Source of the DNA: Streptosporangium canum
GTDB taxonomy: Bacteria > Actinomycetota > Actinomycetes > Streptosporangiales > Streptosporangiaceae
Direction: 5' to 3'
Assembly (NCBI RefSeq): GCF_900113865.1
Contig: NZ_FOQY01000020.1
Span: 1-64,000 of the forward strand
DNA: 64,000 nucleotides
Shown piece after piece: positions 34,341-43,552 of the stretch (its first letter is position 1; every line of letters starts with the position of its first letter). The notes under the pieces are model-generated. The model did not search any database, had not been told where the DNA came from, and saw only the letters and a program-made list of their open reading frames with translations. A program made the translations under genes and the position numbers.

Positions 34341-35831
34341 ATGCAGGTTGGCCGGGGCGTTTTGAGCGTGGCCGCGGGCTTGATCCTGGTGGCTCTCGCG
34401 ACAGTGGGCTATGCTCTGCCGCCGCCGTTCGATCCGCCGCCGCTGAGCGTCGATCCGGTCTTCCAGACCCTGCCGGTCCAGCCACCGGCCGAGATCCGCC
34501 CCATCTCCACGACCGCGCAGATCGTCACGCAGGACATCACCGTCGACGTCGGGGACACCACCCTCGAGGCCACGATCCGCGCGCCGCTCACCCCCGGCAA
34601 GCACCCCGCCCTGGTCTTCGTGCAGGGCGCCGGGCCGGGCGTGCGGGGCGAGTTCACCACGCAGGCGGAGCTGCTGGCCAGGGCGGGCATCGTCACCCTC
34701 GTCTACGACAAGCGGACCGTGCGCTACGACTTCCGCAACCGCGACTTCGGCCTGCTCGCCGACGACGCGCTGCGCGTCCTGGCGCGCCTGCGCACGCGCG
34801 CCGACGTCGACCCGGCGCGCACCGGGCTCTGGGGGGTGAGCGAGGGGAGCTGGGTGGTCCCGATCGCGGCCGCCAAGAGCGACGCGGTGGGGTTCACCGT
34901 GCTGGTCTCGGCGCCCAACGTCTCGCCCATGCGGCAGGTCACCTGGGCCATGGGCGAGCAGCTCGACCGGCTGCACGCGCCCAGCGGGGTGCGCGAGCTG
35001 GTCACCAGGGCGATGAGCGCGGTCCACATGAACTTCCTGCGCTACGACGGCCTGCCCGCGCTGCGCGGGATCCGGCAGCCGGTCCTGGCCCTGTACGGCA
35101 CGCGCGACCCGTCGATCCCGTTCGTGGAGAGCAGCCGGGCGCTCACCCGCGCGCTCGCCGAGGGCGGCAACGCCGACTACACGATCCGCTACCTCGCCGG
35201 CGCCGACCACGGCATGCGCATCCACGGCGGGCCGTTCGCGCCCGGCTACCTGGAGACGCTGTCCAACTGGGTCAAGGGCCTGCCGGGCACGGCCAGGCCC
35301 GCGGTGCACATCGCGGGCGCCACCCCGGTCCAGCGCTACGAGGCCAGCGAGGTCCCCACCGCTCCGTGGTACGCCGGGGGCGCGGTCCTGGGGTTCACGC
35401 TCTGCCTGGCCGCCGTCGGATACGTGGTCGGCCCGGTGGCCGAGATGGTCGTACGGCTGCGCGGCCGGCGGCTGCCCGCCGAGGCCAACGCCCTGATCTG
35501 GCCGCCCATCCGGCGCAGGTTCCGCCGGATGGCCTGGACCGGGCTCGGGCTGCTGGTGTCGGTGCTGGCGTTCATCACGCTGCTGGTGCTGTTCTCGGTC
35601 AACCAGGCCGGGGCCTGGCCGGCGGTGCTCGCCGGATGGCTGGTCATCCGGATCCTGGCGGTGCTCATGCTGCTGCAGGAGGTCACCTCCGTGGCGGCGG
35701 TCGTCTCGGGGCTGCGCGAGGGGTGGCAGCCCAGCCGCCCCCAGCTCGTCGCGATCGCCGGCGTGCTGGGGGGCACGGGCCTGCTGCTGGTCGCGGCGGC
35801 CTACTACAGCCTCTTCGCGTTCCCGTGGTAG
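34341..35831 (+). CDS. Membrane-anchored alpha/beta hydrolase with C-terminal transmembrane helices
   Basis: A 496-residue protein. An N-terminal signal-anchor (VLSVAAGLILVALATVGYAL) is followed by an extracytoplasmic alpha/beta hydrolase (~60-330). The nucleophile sits in GVSEGS, with VQGAGPG as oxyanion-type loop and a late DHG His. Four hydrophobic segments follow (~355-496). The catalytic domain resembles the S9/DLH-type peptidase-esterases. The open frame reaches a TTG at 34269; ATG 34341 is chosen because the signal-anchor begins there and GGGGAGCGG precedes it. The attached C-terminal membrane domain is unusual. Substrate unknown. Confidence 0.75.
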   Translation: MQVGRGVLSVAAGLILVALATVGYALPPPFDPPPLSVDPVFQTLPVQPPAEIRPISTTAQIVTQDITVDVGDTTLEATIRAPLTPGKHPALVFVQGAGPGVRGEFTTQAELLARAGIVTLVYDKRTVRYDFRNRDFGLLADDALRVLARLRTRADVDPARTGLWGVSEGSWVVPIAAAKSDAVGFTVLVSAPNVSPMRQVTWAMGEQLDRLHAPSGVRELVTRAMSAVHMNFLRYDGLPALRGIRQPVLALYGTRDPSIPFVESSRALTRALAEGGNADYTIRYLAGADHGMRIHGGPFAPGYLETLSNWVKGLPGTARPAVHIAGATPVQRYEASEVPTAPWYAGGAVLGFTLCLAAVGYVVGPVAEMVVRLRGRRLPAEANALIWPPIRRRFRRMAWTGLGLLVSVLAFITLLVLFSVNQAGAWPAVLAGWLVIRILAVLMLLQEVTSVAAVVSGLREGWQPSRPQLVAIAGVLGGTGLLLVAAAYYSLFAFPW

Positions 35832-36760
35832 CAGTTGAGCCAGCGGTCCATCTCGGCGAACACCACCTCGCGGGCGGGTTCCGGTGACAGCACCAGGTCG
35901 TGCATGCCGCCCGGCACCCGGACGCACGTCACGTGAGGGCCGATCCTGGTCGCCCAGTGCGCGATCTGCTCGGGGTCGAGCACGACGTCGGCCCCCTGGG
36001 CCTCCGGCGCGAAGTCGCGCAGCTGCAATCCCTTCTCCGCGCAGAGCACCAGGGTCGGGACGTCGGCCCGGAGGCCGCCGTGCAGGCGCCGCTGGGCCCG
36101 GCGGATCGCGGCCAGCCAGGCGGCGTGCACCGCGAACCCGCCGATCGGCTTCCACTCCAGGTCGAAGTCCCACTCGCCGTGGTGGTCGCGGTGCAGGCTC
36201 GTGCCATAGGCGGTGGCCGGCCCGAGGGGCAGGACGGCGCGTGGCGACATCCTGGACATCGGCCCCTTGAGCAGGTCGGCGGCGACCCGCAGGGGTGAGG
36301 GGACGTTGAGGTCGAGGAAGGGGCTGTTGAGCACCAGGCTCTGGATCAGCCCCCGGCCGCGGACCCGGTCGGCCCAGAGGGCGGCGATCAGGCCGCCGGT
36401 GGAGTGGCCGTTGAGGATCACCTCGTCGTGGCCGTCCTCCTCGCGGATGACCCGGACCGCCTCGTCGAGCTCCGGGAAGTACTCGGTGAGGCTGCGCACG
36501 AAGCCCCGGGTCTGGTGCGGCAGCAGCGAGCGGCCGTACTTGCGCAGGTCCAGACCGTAGAAGTCGACGCCCCGGGCGACGAAGTGGTCGGCCAGATGGG
36601 TCTGAAAAAAGTAGTCGGTGAACCCGTGGAGGTAGAGCACGGCCCTGCCGGTGGGCTCGGGGGCGCGCCGCCGTACCAGCGAGGCGACCACCGCTCCCTC
36701 GTAGTCGTCGGCCATGGGCAGGACCGTGAGCTCGTAGTCGGGACCGAGAACGTCAGGCAT
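35804..36760 (-). CDS. Alpha/beta hydrolase (serine aminopeptidase S33 / lysophospholipase-like)
   Basis: A 318-residue cytoplasmic hydrolase_4-type protein. YLHGFTDYFF gives the oxyanion region, GHSTGG holds the nucleophile serine, and the catalytic Asp and His are in the VLDPEQ and GGMHDLVLS regions. No signal peptide. Its 3' end overlaps the convergent membrane hydrolase by 28 nt, and its 5' end is 4 nt from the crotonase stop, so it is probably co-transcribed with the crotonase. Likely acts on acylglycerols or related esters. Confidence 0.82.
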   Translation of the reverse strand: MPDVLGPDYELTVLPMADDYEGAVVASLVRRRAPEPTGRAVLYLHGFTDYFFQTHLADHFVARGVDFYGLDLRKYGRSLLPHQTRGFVRSLTEYFPELDEAVRVIREEDGHDEVILNGHSTGGLIAALWADRVRGRGLIQSLVLNSPFLDLNVPSPLRVAADLLKGPMSRMSPRAVLPLGPATAYGTSLHRDHHGEWDFDLEWKPIGGFAVHAAWLAAIRRAQRRLHGGLRADVPTLVLCAEKGLQLRDFAPEAQGADVVLDPEQIAHWATRIGPHVTCVRVPGGMHDLVLSPEPAREVVFAEMDRWLNCYHGNAKRL

Positions 36761-36764
36761 GCGG

Positions 36765-37646
36765 TCAGGGTAGTTCGTAGGGGTTGGCGGGCCACGAGGG
36801 GATCGCGTCCGGAAGATCCTCGCTGACCTTCATCGGGAACTTCGCCGGGCGCTTCTCCAGGAAGGCCGTGACGCCCTCGGCGGCGTCGGGGGCGGCGCCG
36901 AGGGCGTTCATGAGGTGGGAGTCGGCACGGTGGGCCTCCCAGGGGGAGGCGGCCGACAGGCCTGACCACATGAGGCGCCGGATGGCGGCGACCGAGACCG
37001 CCGAGGTGGTGTCGGCGATCTCACGCGCCAGCGCGTAGGCGGCCGGGAGCAGCTCGTCCGGGGCGTGGACCTTCGAGACCAGCCGGCCTTCGAGGGCCTC
37101 GGAGGCGGGGAAGACCCGGCCGGTGGCGGCCCACTCCATGGCCTGGGCGATGCCGACGATCCGGGGCAGGAACCAGCTGGAGGCCGCCTCGGTCACGATG
37201 CCGCGCCGGGCGAAGACGAAGCCGAACCTGGCCGTGTCGGAGGCGAGCCTGATGTCCATCGGGAGCGTCATCGTCACCCCGACGCCCACGGCGGGGCCGT
37301 TGATCGCGCCGATGACCGGTTTGAGCGAGCGGGCGATGCGGAGCGCGACCGTGCCGCCGCCGTCGCGGGGCGAGCCGTCGACGGTGTCCTCGCCGCCGTA
37401 CATCTCCTCGGTCCTGTGGTGGTTGAAGGTGTCGCCGCCGCCGCCGAGGTCCGCTCCGGCGCAGAAGGCGCGGCCCGCGCCGGTGACCACCACCGCGCGC
37501 ACCTCGTCGTCGGCGTCGGCCCTGTCGAAGGCCTCGATCAGCTCGCCGCGCATGGCGTAGGTGAAGGCGTTGAGGCGGTGGGGGCGGTTCAGCGTGACGG
37601 TGGCGACCCCGTCGGCCACGCCGTACTCGATCTCGGTAAAAGACAT
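36765..37646 (-). CDS. Enoyl-CoA hydratase/isomerase (crotonase) family protein
   Basis: A 293-residue crotonase-fold protein. TLNRPHRLNAF and the oxyanion-hole stretch AGRAFCAGADLGGG are clear. A second oxyanion element lies near INGPAVGVGVTMTLPMDIRLAS. The usual catalytic Glu region has GFVFARRGIVTEAASSWFLPRIVG; of the two glutamates of true hydratases, E is present in TEAASSW. The loop with GGDTFNHHRTEEMYGGED is longer than normal. Role: acyl-CoA metabolism, possibly isomerase rather than hydratase. Confidence 0.85.
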   Translation of the reverse strand: MSFTEIEYGVADGVATVTLNRPHRLNAFTYAMRGELIEAFDRADADDEVRAVVVTGAGRAFCAGADLGGGGDTFNHHRTEEMYGGEDTVDGSPRDGGGTVALRIARSLKPVIGAINGPAVGVGVTMTLPMDIRLASDTARFGFVFARRGIVTEAASSWFLPRIVGIAQAMEWAATGRVFPASEALEGRLVSKVHAPDELLPAAYALAREIADTTSAVSVAAIRRLMWSGLSAASPWEAHRADSHLMNALGAAPDAAEGVTAFLEKRPAKFPMKVSEDLPDAIPSWPANPYELP

Positions 37647-37788
37647 GACCGAACCTTATTCCAGTGGAAATGAGAGGATAAGGGCGGATTTGATTCTCAT
37701 ACTGTTCACTCATTCGCCGCCCGCGGGCTCCGATCCTCGTCCTACCATCTCCGGTGCAGCGCTCAAGCGCGGAGGAATCGGGGAGCAG

Positions 37789-39342
37789 GTGCGGGACAGA
37801 TCAAGGCCGTCCGGGGTCGGCACGGTCATCGGGTGGACGGCCCTGTCCGTCGTCGCGCCGGGAGCCGCGCATCTGCGCGCCGGATGGCGCAGGACCGGGC
37901 TGGCACTGCTGTCCGTCCACGCCGTGCTACTGCTGGGACTGCTGTGGATCGGGCTCACCTCCGACCTCACCGACTTCGCCGACCTCGCCGGGTGGCTGGC
38001 CGCGTCGTCCTGGCTGACCGCCGTCACCGTGGCCTCCGTCGCGCTGGGCGTCGCCTGGTTCGCGCTGGTCGTGCACTCGTTCGTGGTGCTGAATCCGGGC
38101 ACGCTCCCCGGAGCCGGCCAGGCGATCACCGGGACCCTCGCGGGCGCGCTCGCGGTGGCCGTGCTACTGCCCTTCGGCCTGGTCGGGCAGTACGCCGCGG
38201 TCTCGCAGTCGGCGCTGGACAAGGTCTTCAACGCCCCGGCCACGCCGCTGTCCCCGACCGGCCCGACCGGTGCGGAAGACCCGTGGTCGGGCCGGGACCG
38301 GGTGAACATCCTGCTGCTCGGCGGCGACGCCGACACCCATCGGGTGGGCGTGCGGACCGACAGCATCAACGTGGCCAGCATCGACGTCGAGACCGGCAAC
38401 ACCGTGCTGCTGAGCCTGCCGCGCAACCTGGAGAACGTGCGCTTCGTCCCGGGCTCGCCGATGGCCAGGCGCTTCCCCGACGGCTTCCGGCTGCCCGCCA
38501 ACCCGGACGGCTCGCGCGAGGACCTGCTCTTCGCGGTCTGGGAGTACGCCGACGCCCACCCGGAGATCTTCGGTGGCCGCAAAGGCCAGGGCACCCAGAC
38601 GCTCGTGGAGACGATCGGCCACACGCTGGGGCTGAAGATCGATTGGTATGCCCTGGTGAACATGTGGGGCTTCGCCCGCCTGATCGACGCGATCGGGGGC
38701 GTCCGGCTGACCGTGCCGCAGGACGTGGTCTTCGGCAAGTACAACGAGGGCCTGGTCAAGGCGGGCACCCGCAAGCTCCGCGGCGCCGACGCGATGTGGT
38801 TCGCCCGCTCGCGCACCAACAGCGATGACTTCACCCGGATGGGGCGCCAGCGCTGCGTGCTGGGCGCCCTGCTCACCCAGGCCGACCCGGCGACCGTGCT
38901 GTCCCGGTTCAACCGGATCGCGCTGGCCACCAAGGAGCTCCTGCGGACCGACATCCCGCGTCCGATGCTGGAGCATTTGGTGCCGCTGGCCGTGAAGGTG
39001 AAGAGCGCCAAGGTGACCAGCGTGCAGTTCGTCCCGCCGCTGATCAACACCGGCTACCCCGACTGGGTCAAGATCCGCACCGTCACCGCCAAGGCCATTC
39101 GCGCCTCGGCCGCCCCCGCCGCCCCGCGCCGCCACCTGGCCGCCACCACCCGGCCCACAGCTCCGGCCGCCACCCCCGGTCCCGGCTCTGACGGGACCAC
39201 GACCGCCACGCCCGGCCCCGGCGCCACCTTCTCCCCCAGGTCCCGCGCCACCCCCACCTCCGCCGTCACGCCCGGTCCGCAGTCCAGCACCGGGACGGCG
39301 GACACGACTGAGCCCAAGGGAATCACCGACGGCTGCGCCTGA
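37789..39342 (+). CDS. LytR-CpsA-Psr (LCP) family cell-wall glycopolymer transferase
   Basis: A 517-residue protein. Three or four N-terminal membrane segments are followed by an extracytoplasmic LCP domain. Its motifs are VNILLLGGDADTHRVGVRTDSI, LLSLPRNL and the RTNSDDFTRMGRQRCVL region. The C-terminal ~100 residues are a disordered Ala/Pro/Thr tail. The frame is open to 37561, but GTG 37789 begins the first sensible domain and has purine-rich sequence before it. LCP enzymes attach anionic or arabinogalactan-type glycopolymers to peptidoglycan. Confidence 0.88.
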   Translation: MRDRSRPSGVGTVIGWTALSVVAPGAAHLRAGWRRTGLALLSVHAVLLLGLLWIGLTSDLTDFADLAGWLAASSWLTAVTVASVALGVAWFALVVHSFVVLNPGTLPGAGQAITGTLAGALAVAVLLPFGLVGQYAAVSQSALDKVFNAPATPLSPTGPTGAEDPWSGRDRVNILLLGGDADTHRVGVRTDSINVASIDVETGNTVLLSLPRNLENVRFVPGSPMARRFPDGFRLPANPDGSREDLLFAVWEYADAHPEIFGGRKGQGTQTLVETIGHTLGLKIDWYALVNMWGFARLIDAIGGVRLTVPQDVVFGKYNEGLVKAGTRKLRGADAMWFARSRTNSDDFTRMGRQRCVLGALLTQADPATVLSRFNRIALATKELLRTDIPRPMLEHLVPLAVKVKSAKVTSVQFVPPLINTGYPDWVKIRTVTAKAIRASAAPAAPRRHLAATTRPTAPAATPGPGSDGTTTATPGPGATFSPRSRATPTSAVTPGPQSSTGTADTTEPKGITDGCA

Positions 39343-39532
39343 TCCGGCCCCGCCACGCAGCGGGCGTTCCGATGACATCCGACACGTCCGATGACGCTCG
39401 ACAGCGGAGAACCTCCGACCAAGGTGGACGAGCGGCTTGCCCGCATTGACGGGAGGGTACGGCACTGCTCTGATCTCGGCCTGGACCGTCCATCCTGGTT
39501 CGGATGGACGGCTTCTCCCGACCGGGACCAGA

Positions 39533-39733
39533 TCAGCGGTCGAACTCGCCGGTCTTGACGCCGCTGACGAACGCTCCCCACTCGGCGGGGGTGAAGAACA
39601 GCTTGGGTCCGTCCGGGTTCTTACTGTCGCGGACCGCGATCACCCCGGGCAGATTGGCGGCGACCTCGACGCACTGGCCACCATTTCCCGAAGATCGCGA
39701 CGACTTCCGCCAGATGGCGGCGCTCAGGTCCAT
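39533..39733 (-). CDS. DUF397 protein
   Basis: A 66-residue DUF397 protein: WRKSSRSSGNGGQCVEVA, VAVRDSKNPDGPKL and FTPAEWGAFVSGVKTGEFD are all family hallmarks. It overlaps the upstream XRE+DUF5753 gene by 10 nt. Such pairs are widespread in filamentous actinobacteria, where the small acidic protein is thought to be controlled by, or to bind, the XRE partner (as in the bldB/whiJ-type systems). Confidence 0.93.
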   Translation of the reverse strand: MDLSAAIWRKSSRSSGNGGQCVEVAANLPGVIAVRDSKNPDGPKLFFTPAEWGAFVSGVKTGEFDR

Positions 39734-40551
39734 TCGCGTCTCACTTCCTCGATCATCTTGAGGGATATGCGCTCAGGATAGGCCCACAGTCGTATCGCCT
39801 CATATCGTTCCTGAATGGAAGCTACGAATTCGCAGTCATTCGTGACGTGCCCCTGAGCCGGTGAGTCTGCGTGGATGGTGATCGGCTGCCCGTTCGGAAG
39901 CTCAGCGATCATGAAAGCACCCGCCAGACCAGGGAGGCACTCCGGGTCGACAACTTGAACGGAGACAGAGGGGCGCTCAGAAACTTCCAGCAGGTGATCG
40001 AGTTGTCCGCACATCACCTCGGCTTCACCGACCTTCCGGCGCAGCACGCCCGCGTCGATAAGCACAAGGACGAAGGGAGGATTGTCCCGGTCGAGGATCT
40101 GTTGCCGCCGCATCCGGGCCTCGACCCGTTCCTCCACCGCCTGGGGAGTTGCTCTGGGCTCCAGGTTGAAGATGCGTCGGGCGTAGGACTCCGTCTGCAG
40201 GAGGCCCGGCACCAGGAGGGGATCCCAGGAGCGCAGGACGAGGGCGCTGGGCTCGACCTCCTCGGCCCAGTCTCGGAACCAGACAGGACCGCCAGGCTGG
40301 GCGATGATGTGTTGGTAGAGCCGGACGAAGGAGACCCCGCCGGCTGCCTCGAATAGACGGTCCAGCCTCTCAGCGTCGGACCTCGACGGGGTGCGGGTGG
40401 CTTTCTCCAGGCGGCTGACCTGGGTCTGGGTGCAGCCAAGACGCGAGGCGACGGCGACCTGCGAGAGCTCCGCGGCCTCCCGCAGGCGGCGCATCTCGGC
40501 GCCGAACAACACGCGAGGGGAGCCGGGGTCGAGAGAGTGCCCACCATCCAT
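39724..40551 (-). CDS. XRE family regulator with DUF5753
   Basis: A 275-residue protein. The N-terminal HTH_31 has LRREAAELSQVAVASRLGCTQ-type sequence (visible as MRRLREAAELSQVAVASRLG), and DUF5753 fills ~90-270 (LVPGLLQTESYARRIF, QLDHLLEVSERPSVSVQV). ATG 40551 is chosen over 40626 because GGAGG lies 7 nt upstream. It forms an overlapping pair with the DUF397 gene. WhiJ-like regulation of development or of a local cluster is inferred. Confidence 0.92.
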   Translation of the reverse strand: MDGGHSLDPGSPRVLFGAEMRRLREAAELSQVAVASRLGCTQTQVSRLEKATRTPSRSDAERLDRLFEAAGGVSFVRLYQHIIAQPGGPVWFRDWAEEVEPSALVLRSWDPLLVPGLLQTESYARRIFNLEPRATPQAVEERVEARMRRQQILDRDNPPFVLVLIDAGVLRRKVGEAEVMCGQLDHLLEVSERPSVSVQVVDPECLPGLAGAFMIAELPNGQPITIHADSPAQGHVTNDCEFVASIQERYEAIRLWAYPERISLKMIEEVRREWT

Positions 40552-40843
40552 CGCATTTCCTCCCGAATAAGAAAAAACGGACCTATCATTCGATCGGCGA
40601 TACTGAGTCCGGCGCGAATATACCAACGGCTGTCATCATTCGCTCTAGCCTGGATTATCGATCCAGTAGCCGATCAACTACCCATACGACATTCTAGGCA
40701 CAGAAATTCTCTCCGCGACAGCATGGGAAAGAAAGCAGTTCATCACCTTCTCAACCGGAGGTGAATCAGCCTGCACATGAATGCGACAGCACTCTTCAAC
40801 GCCCCGGTCACAGAAAATCGGCAAGCACCCGAAAGGTGAAACC

Positions 40844-41017
40844 ATGGTGGTGGTCAAGCTGACGGCCGGGCGGATCGCAGCCCCAGCCCGCGAGGACATG
40901 CACCCGCCAGAGCCGATGATGGCAGGTGGATCCTGTCGATCGACGCGAAGTCGGCTATCACTGACGAACGAATATGGGGAGGGTGTGGCGAAGGTGGGCC
41001 GAGTGGGTAAGAATTGA
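40844..41017 (+). CDS. Small hypothetical ORF
   Basis: A 57-codon ORF beginning MVVVKLTAGRIA, with a good AAAGGTGAAACC site directly before the ATG. It ends upstream of the lipoprotein gene. No domain. Codon use is less GC-skewed than in neighbours, so it may be spurious or recently acquired. The 40552-40843 interval before it is comparatively AT-rich and carries no other convincing gene. Confidence 0.35.
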   Translation: MVVVKLTAGRIAAPAREDMHPPEPMMAGGSCRSTRSRLSLTNEYGEGVAKVGRVGKN

Positions 41018-41054
41018 CTACGTCCCGGTCTCAGCCATCCTCCGGAGGTATTTG

Positions 41055-41531
41055 ATGCGTTTCACCCGGCTAACGGTCGTCGGTTTGGCGCTGGTGATGG
41101 CAGCATCGGGATGCACTTCCGAGCCTTCACTGAAGGAGGCGGCAGCGGAGCTGCAGAAAGATGCACAGCGACTGGAGACAAATGATGTCTTCAAGAACCC
41201 TCTAAAGAAACTTCGCATCCTACAGCGCCCAGACAAAGACATCCGCTGCGACAAGGACAAGTTCAGACGGGTATTGCGGGCCACGGCCGACTATGAACGC
41301 ATCAACGAACCGCTGGACTCTCACCTAGGCCGATCCCAAGCGCTAATGGAAAACGTCCTTGTCCAGGACTTCGGATACAAGTTGGAGCATGACTTCAGCC
41401 AGGCGGATACCGATGAAGGACGATTCATCCACGGCGCCAAAAAGGACCTAGGCATCACGGTGACCGTATATGTAGCTCCTGAGGCTCCCACCTGGCGACT
41501 GAATGCGATGACTCCCTGCCTGCCGCAGTGA
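41055..41531 (+). CDS. Small lipoprotein
   Basis: A 158-residue protein with a typical lipoprotein signal: basic MRFTRL, hydrophobic core, lipobox LVMAASGC (lipidated Cys ~21). The mature part is charged and helical, with two cysteines (IRCDKDKF and TPCLPQ). ATG 41055 follows GGAGGTATTTG. No family recognised. GC content is clearly lower than the surroundings. Its end is 10 nt from the end of the convergent WXG100-like gene. Confidence 0.75.
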   Translation: MRFTRLTVVGLALVMAASGCTSEPSLKEAAAELQKDAQRLETNDVFKNPLKKLRILQRPDKDIRCDKDKFRRVLRATADYERINEPLDSHLGRSQALMENVLVQDFGYKLEHDFSQADTDEGRFIHGAKKDLGITVTVYVAPEAPTWRLNAMTPCLPQ

Positions 41532-41541
41532 GGAAACCTAC

Positions 41542-43524
41542 TCAGTTCCAGACTCGTAGCTGCTCTTTGGCTTGGTCGCTGGTTTGGAATTTTGAAGCAT
41601 CTTCGATCTTGGTATCTAAAGCATTGTTACTGTCCATCCAACGTTCATAAGGGGTCAATTTTTCCCGCAGCACCTGCTCCCATTTCTTGTCCTCGCTGGC
41701 TTCCCGCTTCGCCTCTGCCAAGAACTCGTCATAAGTCTTGAGATTGCCGGTGCTCTTGCTGATAAGTTCGGCGGGCGGCTCACTCGCCGGATAGCCGGCC
41801 TCGTGAAGGATGTATGCGATGTCGTACTTCTGGCGCAGGACGAAGTCCGATCGAGTACCGGTGACCTCCTCGACCCGTGTCTCGAAGCTGTCGGCCCAGC
41901 CGTCGAGGGCAGTGCTGATTCCATATGCCTTGGTCAGCTCCCATCCCGCTTTAACGCCCTCGTTCGCGAGGGGACCCACGAGGGGAATCCGGTCGATCCC
42001 GAGGGCAAGGGTGTTTTTAGTGATGTCGCGGATCAGATCGTCGGTGGCGTCCTGCTCACCGCGCACATCCAATGTCGCCTTGAACTCCGCGCTGGCGAGA
42101 TCGCCGAACATCCTCGCTGTGTCCTCGAAGTATCTGGTCCCACCTTGCGCGTCCAGCCGCGCCGCTGCCATCAGCGTGTCACGGCGGAATTGGGCTGCGG
42201 TCGCATCGAAGTCATCAGTGAGCTGCTTGTCCCCGACAAAGGTCTTGAGGAAGCGATGAGTGTCACCTGGGCTGAGGTAGAACGCTGGGGTCACCCCCGG
42301 AAGGGGGACCCAATTCGCCGGGACCCCCGCTCCGGAGGCCCGATCCACGGCCTTGTCGAAGCGGGCGCCCGAGGCCAGCTCATGGATGTAGGACTTCGCG
42401 ATGGTGACCATGGAGTCCTTGGCGACCGTCGGCAGGCCGTCGCCGAAGGGGCCCGCGGCCTTGATCGCGTCCAGGGCGAAGGCGGCGGCGGCCGGGCTGT
42501 GCTGACCGGGTTTCTCGGTCGTGGCCTCCGTGCCCGCCTCCAGCACCCGGCCGAACGCGTCGGCCACCTCGTCCCCGGTTCCCGCGCTCTTGGCGTAGTC
42601 GAGGAACCGCTTCATCTTCTCGGTCTGGCTCAGCTTGACATCGGCTCCGCCCAGCTTGGCGAACACGTCCCGCACGGCTGTGCCGTCTCCGGCGAGCACC
42701 TCCAGCCCCAGCGCGACCACATCGGGGGGCAGGCCGTACGCCTTCATCTCGGTGGGTCCAGCTGCGCGCCAGTCCTGCCGGGGCTTCTTCGCGAAGTCAT
42801 CCAGGACCAGGGCGCGGGCCGCCGCGCTGCGGACGCCGGAGGGGGCGTTCGCGCCCTTGAGCAGTGCGAGCCGGTTCCACGCGGCGACCTTGCTGCCGGC
42901 CGGTCTCACCAGGTCGGTTCTGACCTTGGCGAACGCCGGGACGAGGGCGGGGGCGCGCAGGGCCGCGCCGAGGGCCGCGCTGAAGGCGGCCAGGTCCTGT
43001 TTGGCGGTCTTGCTGCCGGTGCTCGCAATGAGGCTTGGCAGACTGTCGCGTACCTTCGGAGACAGCAGGGCAAAGAAGGCGGCGGCAGCCTGGGGATTCT
43101 CCGCCAGTTTGGCGACCTTGTCAGCGTGGTTGTGGATGATCTCGCCCTGGAGCTCGCCGTCGAAGTTGACGAAGATGTCGTTGCCGTACATGTTCGCCAG
43201 GCCTCGGGCGGTCTCGAAGTCCTCCAGTTCGTCGGGCAGCCGCACCAGCGACGACCGGTCCCCTCCGCCGCCCAGCTCCGGGGCGCCCTCGCCCAGGGCG
43301 TTGATCAGGTCGATCCGGCCGTGGAGCATGGAGACCTGTGTGCCGCCCCAGTCGGCGATGTCGGCGATCTCCCGCAGCGCGGGGGTGCTGATCCCGTGCT
43401 GGCGGAGCTTTCCGTCGAACTCCTTGCTGAACGCGGTCAGCCGGTCGGCCGCGCCGCGCAGGGAGGTGGCGAGCTGCCCCATCCCCTCGGGATCGATGCC
43501 GCAGAACTCGGCGGTGGGTGCCAT
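41542..43524 (-). CDS. Large WXG100-like (DUF6571-type) protein
   Basis: A 660-residue, mostly helical protein without a signal peptide or membrane segments. The first ~90 residues look like an ESAT-6/WXG100 helical hairpin (GMGQLATSLRGAADRLTAF, then WGGTQVSML), with W-G-G at the turn. The remainder resembles the large Streptosporangiales proteins I know as DUF6571. It is encoded 28 nt downstream of a small WXG100-like protein, the usual pairing for type VII (ESX) substrates. The C-terminal ~150 residues (KREASEDKKWEQVLREKL) have lower GC than the N-terminal part and could be a variable effector end. Effector activity is not recognisable. Confidence 0.65.
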   Translation of the reverse strand: MAPTAEFCGIDPEGMGQLATSLRGAADRLTAFSKEFDGKLRQHGISTPALREIADIADWGGTQVSMLHGRIDLINALGEGAPELGGGGDRSSLVRLPDELEDFETARGLANMYGNDIFVNFDGELQGEIIHNHADKVAKLAENPQAAAAFFALLSPKVRDSLPSLIASTGSKTAKQDLAAFSAALGAALRAPALVPAFAKVRTDLVRPAGSKVAAWNRLALLKGANAPSGVRSAAARALVLDDFAKKPRQDWRAAGPTEMKAYGLPPDVVALGLEVLAGDGTAVRDVFAKLGGADVKLSQTEKMKRFLDYAKSAGTGDEVADAFGRVLEAGTEATTEKPGQHSPAAAAFALDAIKAAGPFGDGLPTVAKDSMVTIAKSYIHELASGARFDKAVDRASGAGVPANWVPLPGVTPAFYLSPGDTHRFLKTFVGDKQLTDDFDATAAQFRRDTLMAAARLDAQGGTRYFEDTARMFGDLASAEFKATLDVRGEQDATDDLIRDITKNTLALGIDRIPLVGPLANEGVKAGWELTKAYGISTALDGWADSFETRVEEVTGTRSDFVLRQKYDIAYILHEAGYPASEPPAELISKSTGNLKTYDEFLAEAKREASEDKKWEQVLREKLTPYERWMDSNNALDTKIEDASKFQTSDQAKEQLRVWN

Positions 43525-43552
43525 GGAGCGTTCCCCCTCACGGTCACGACGG

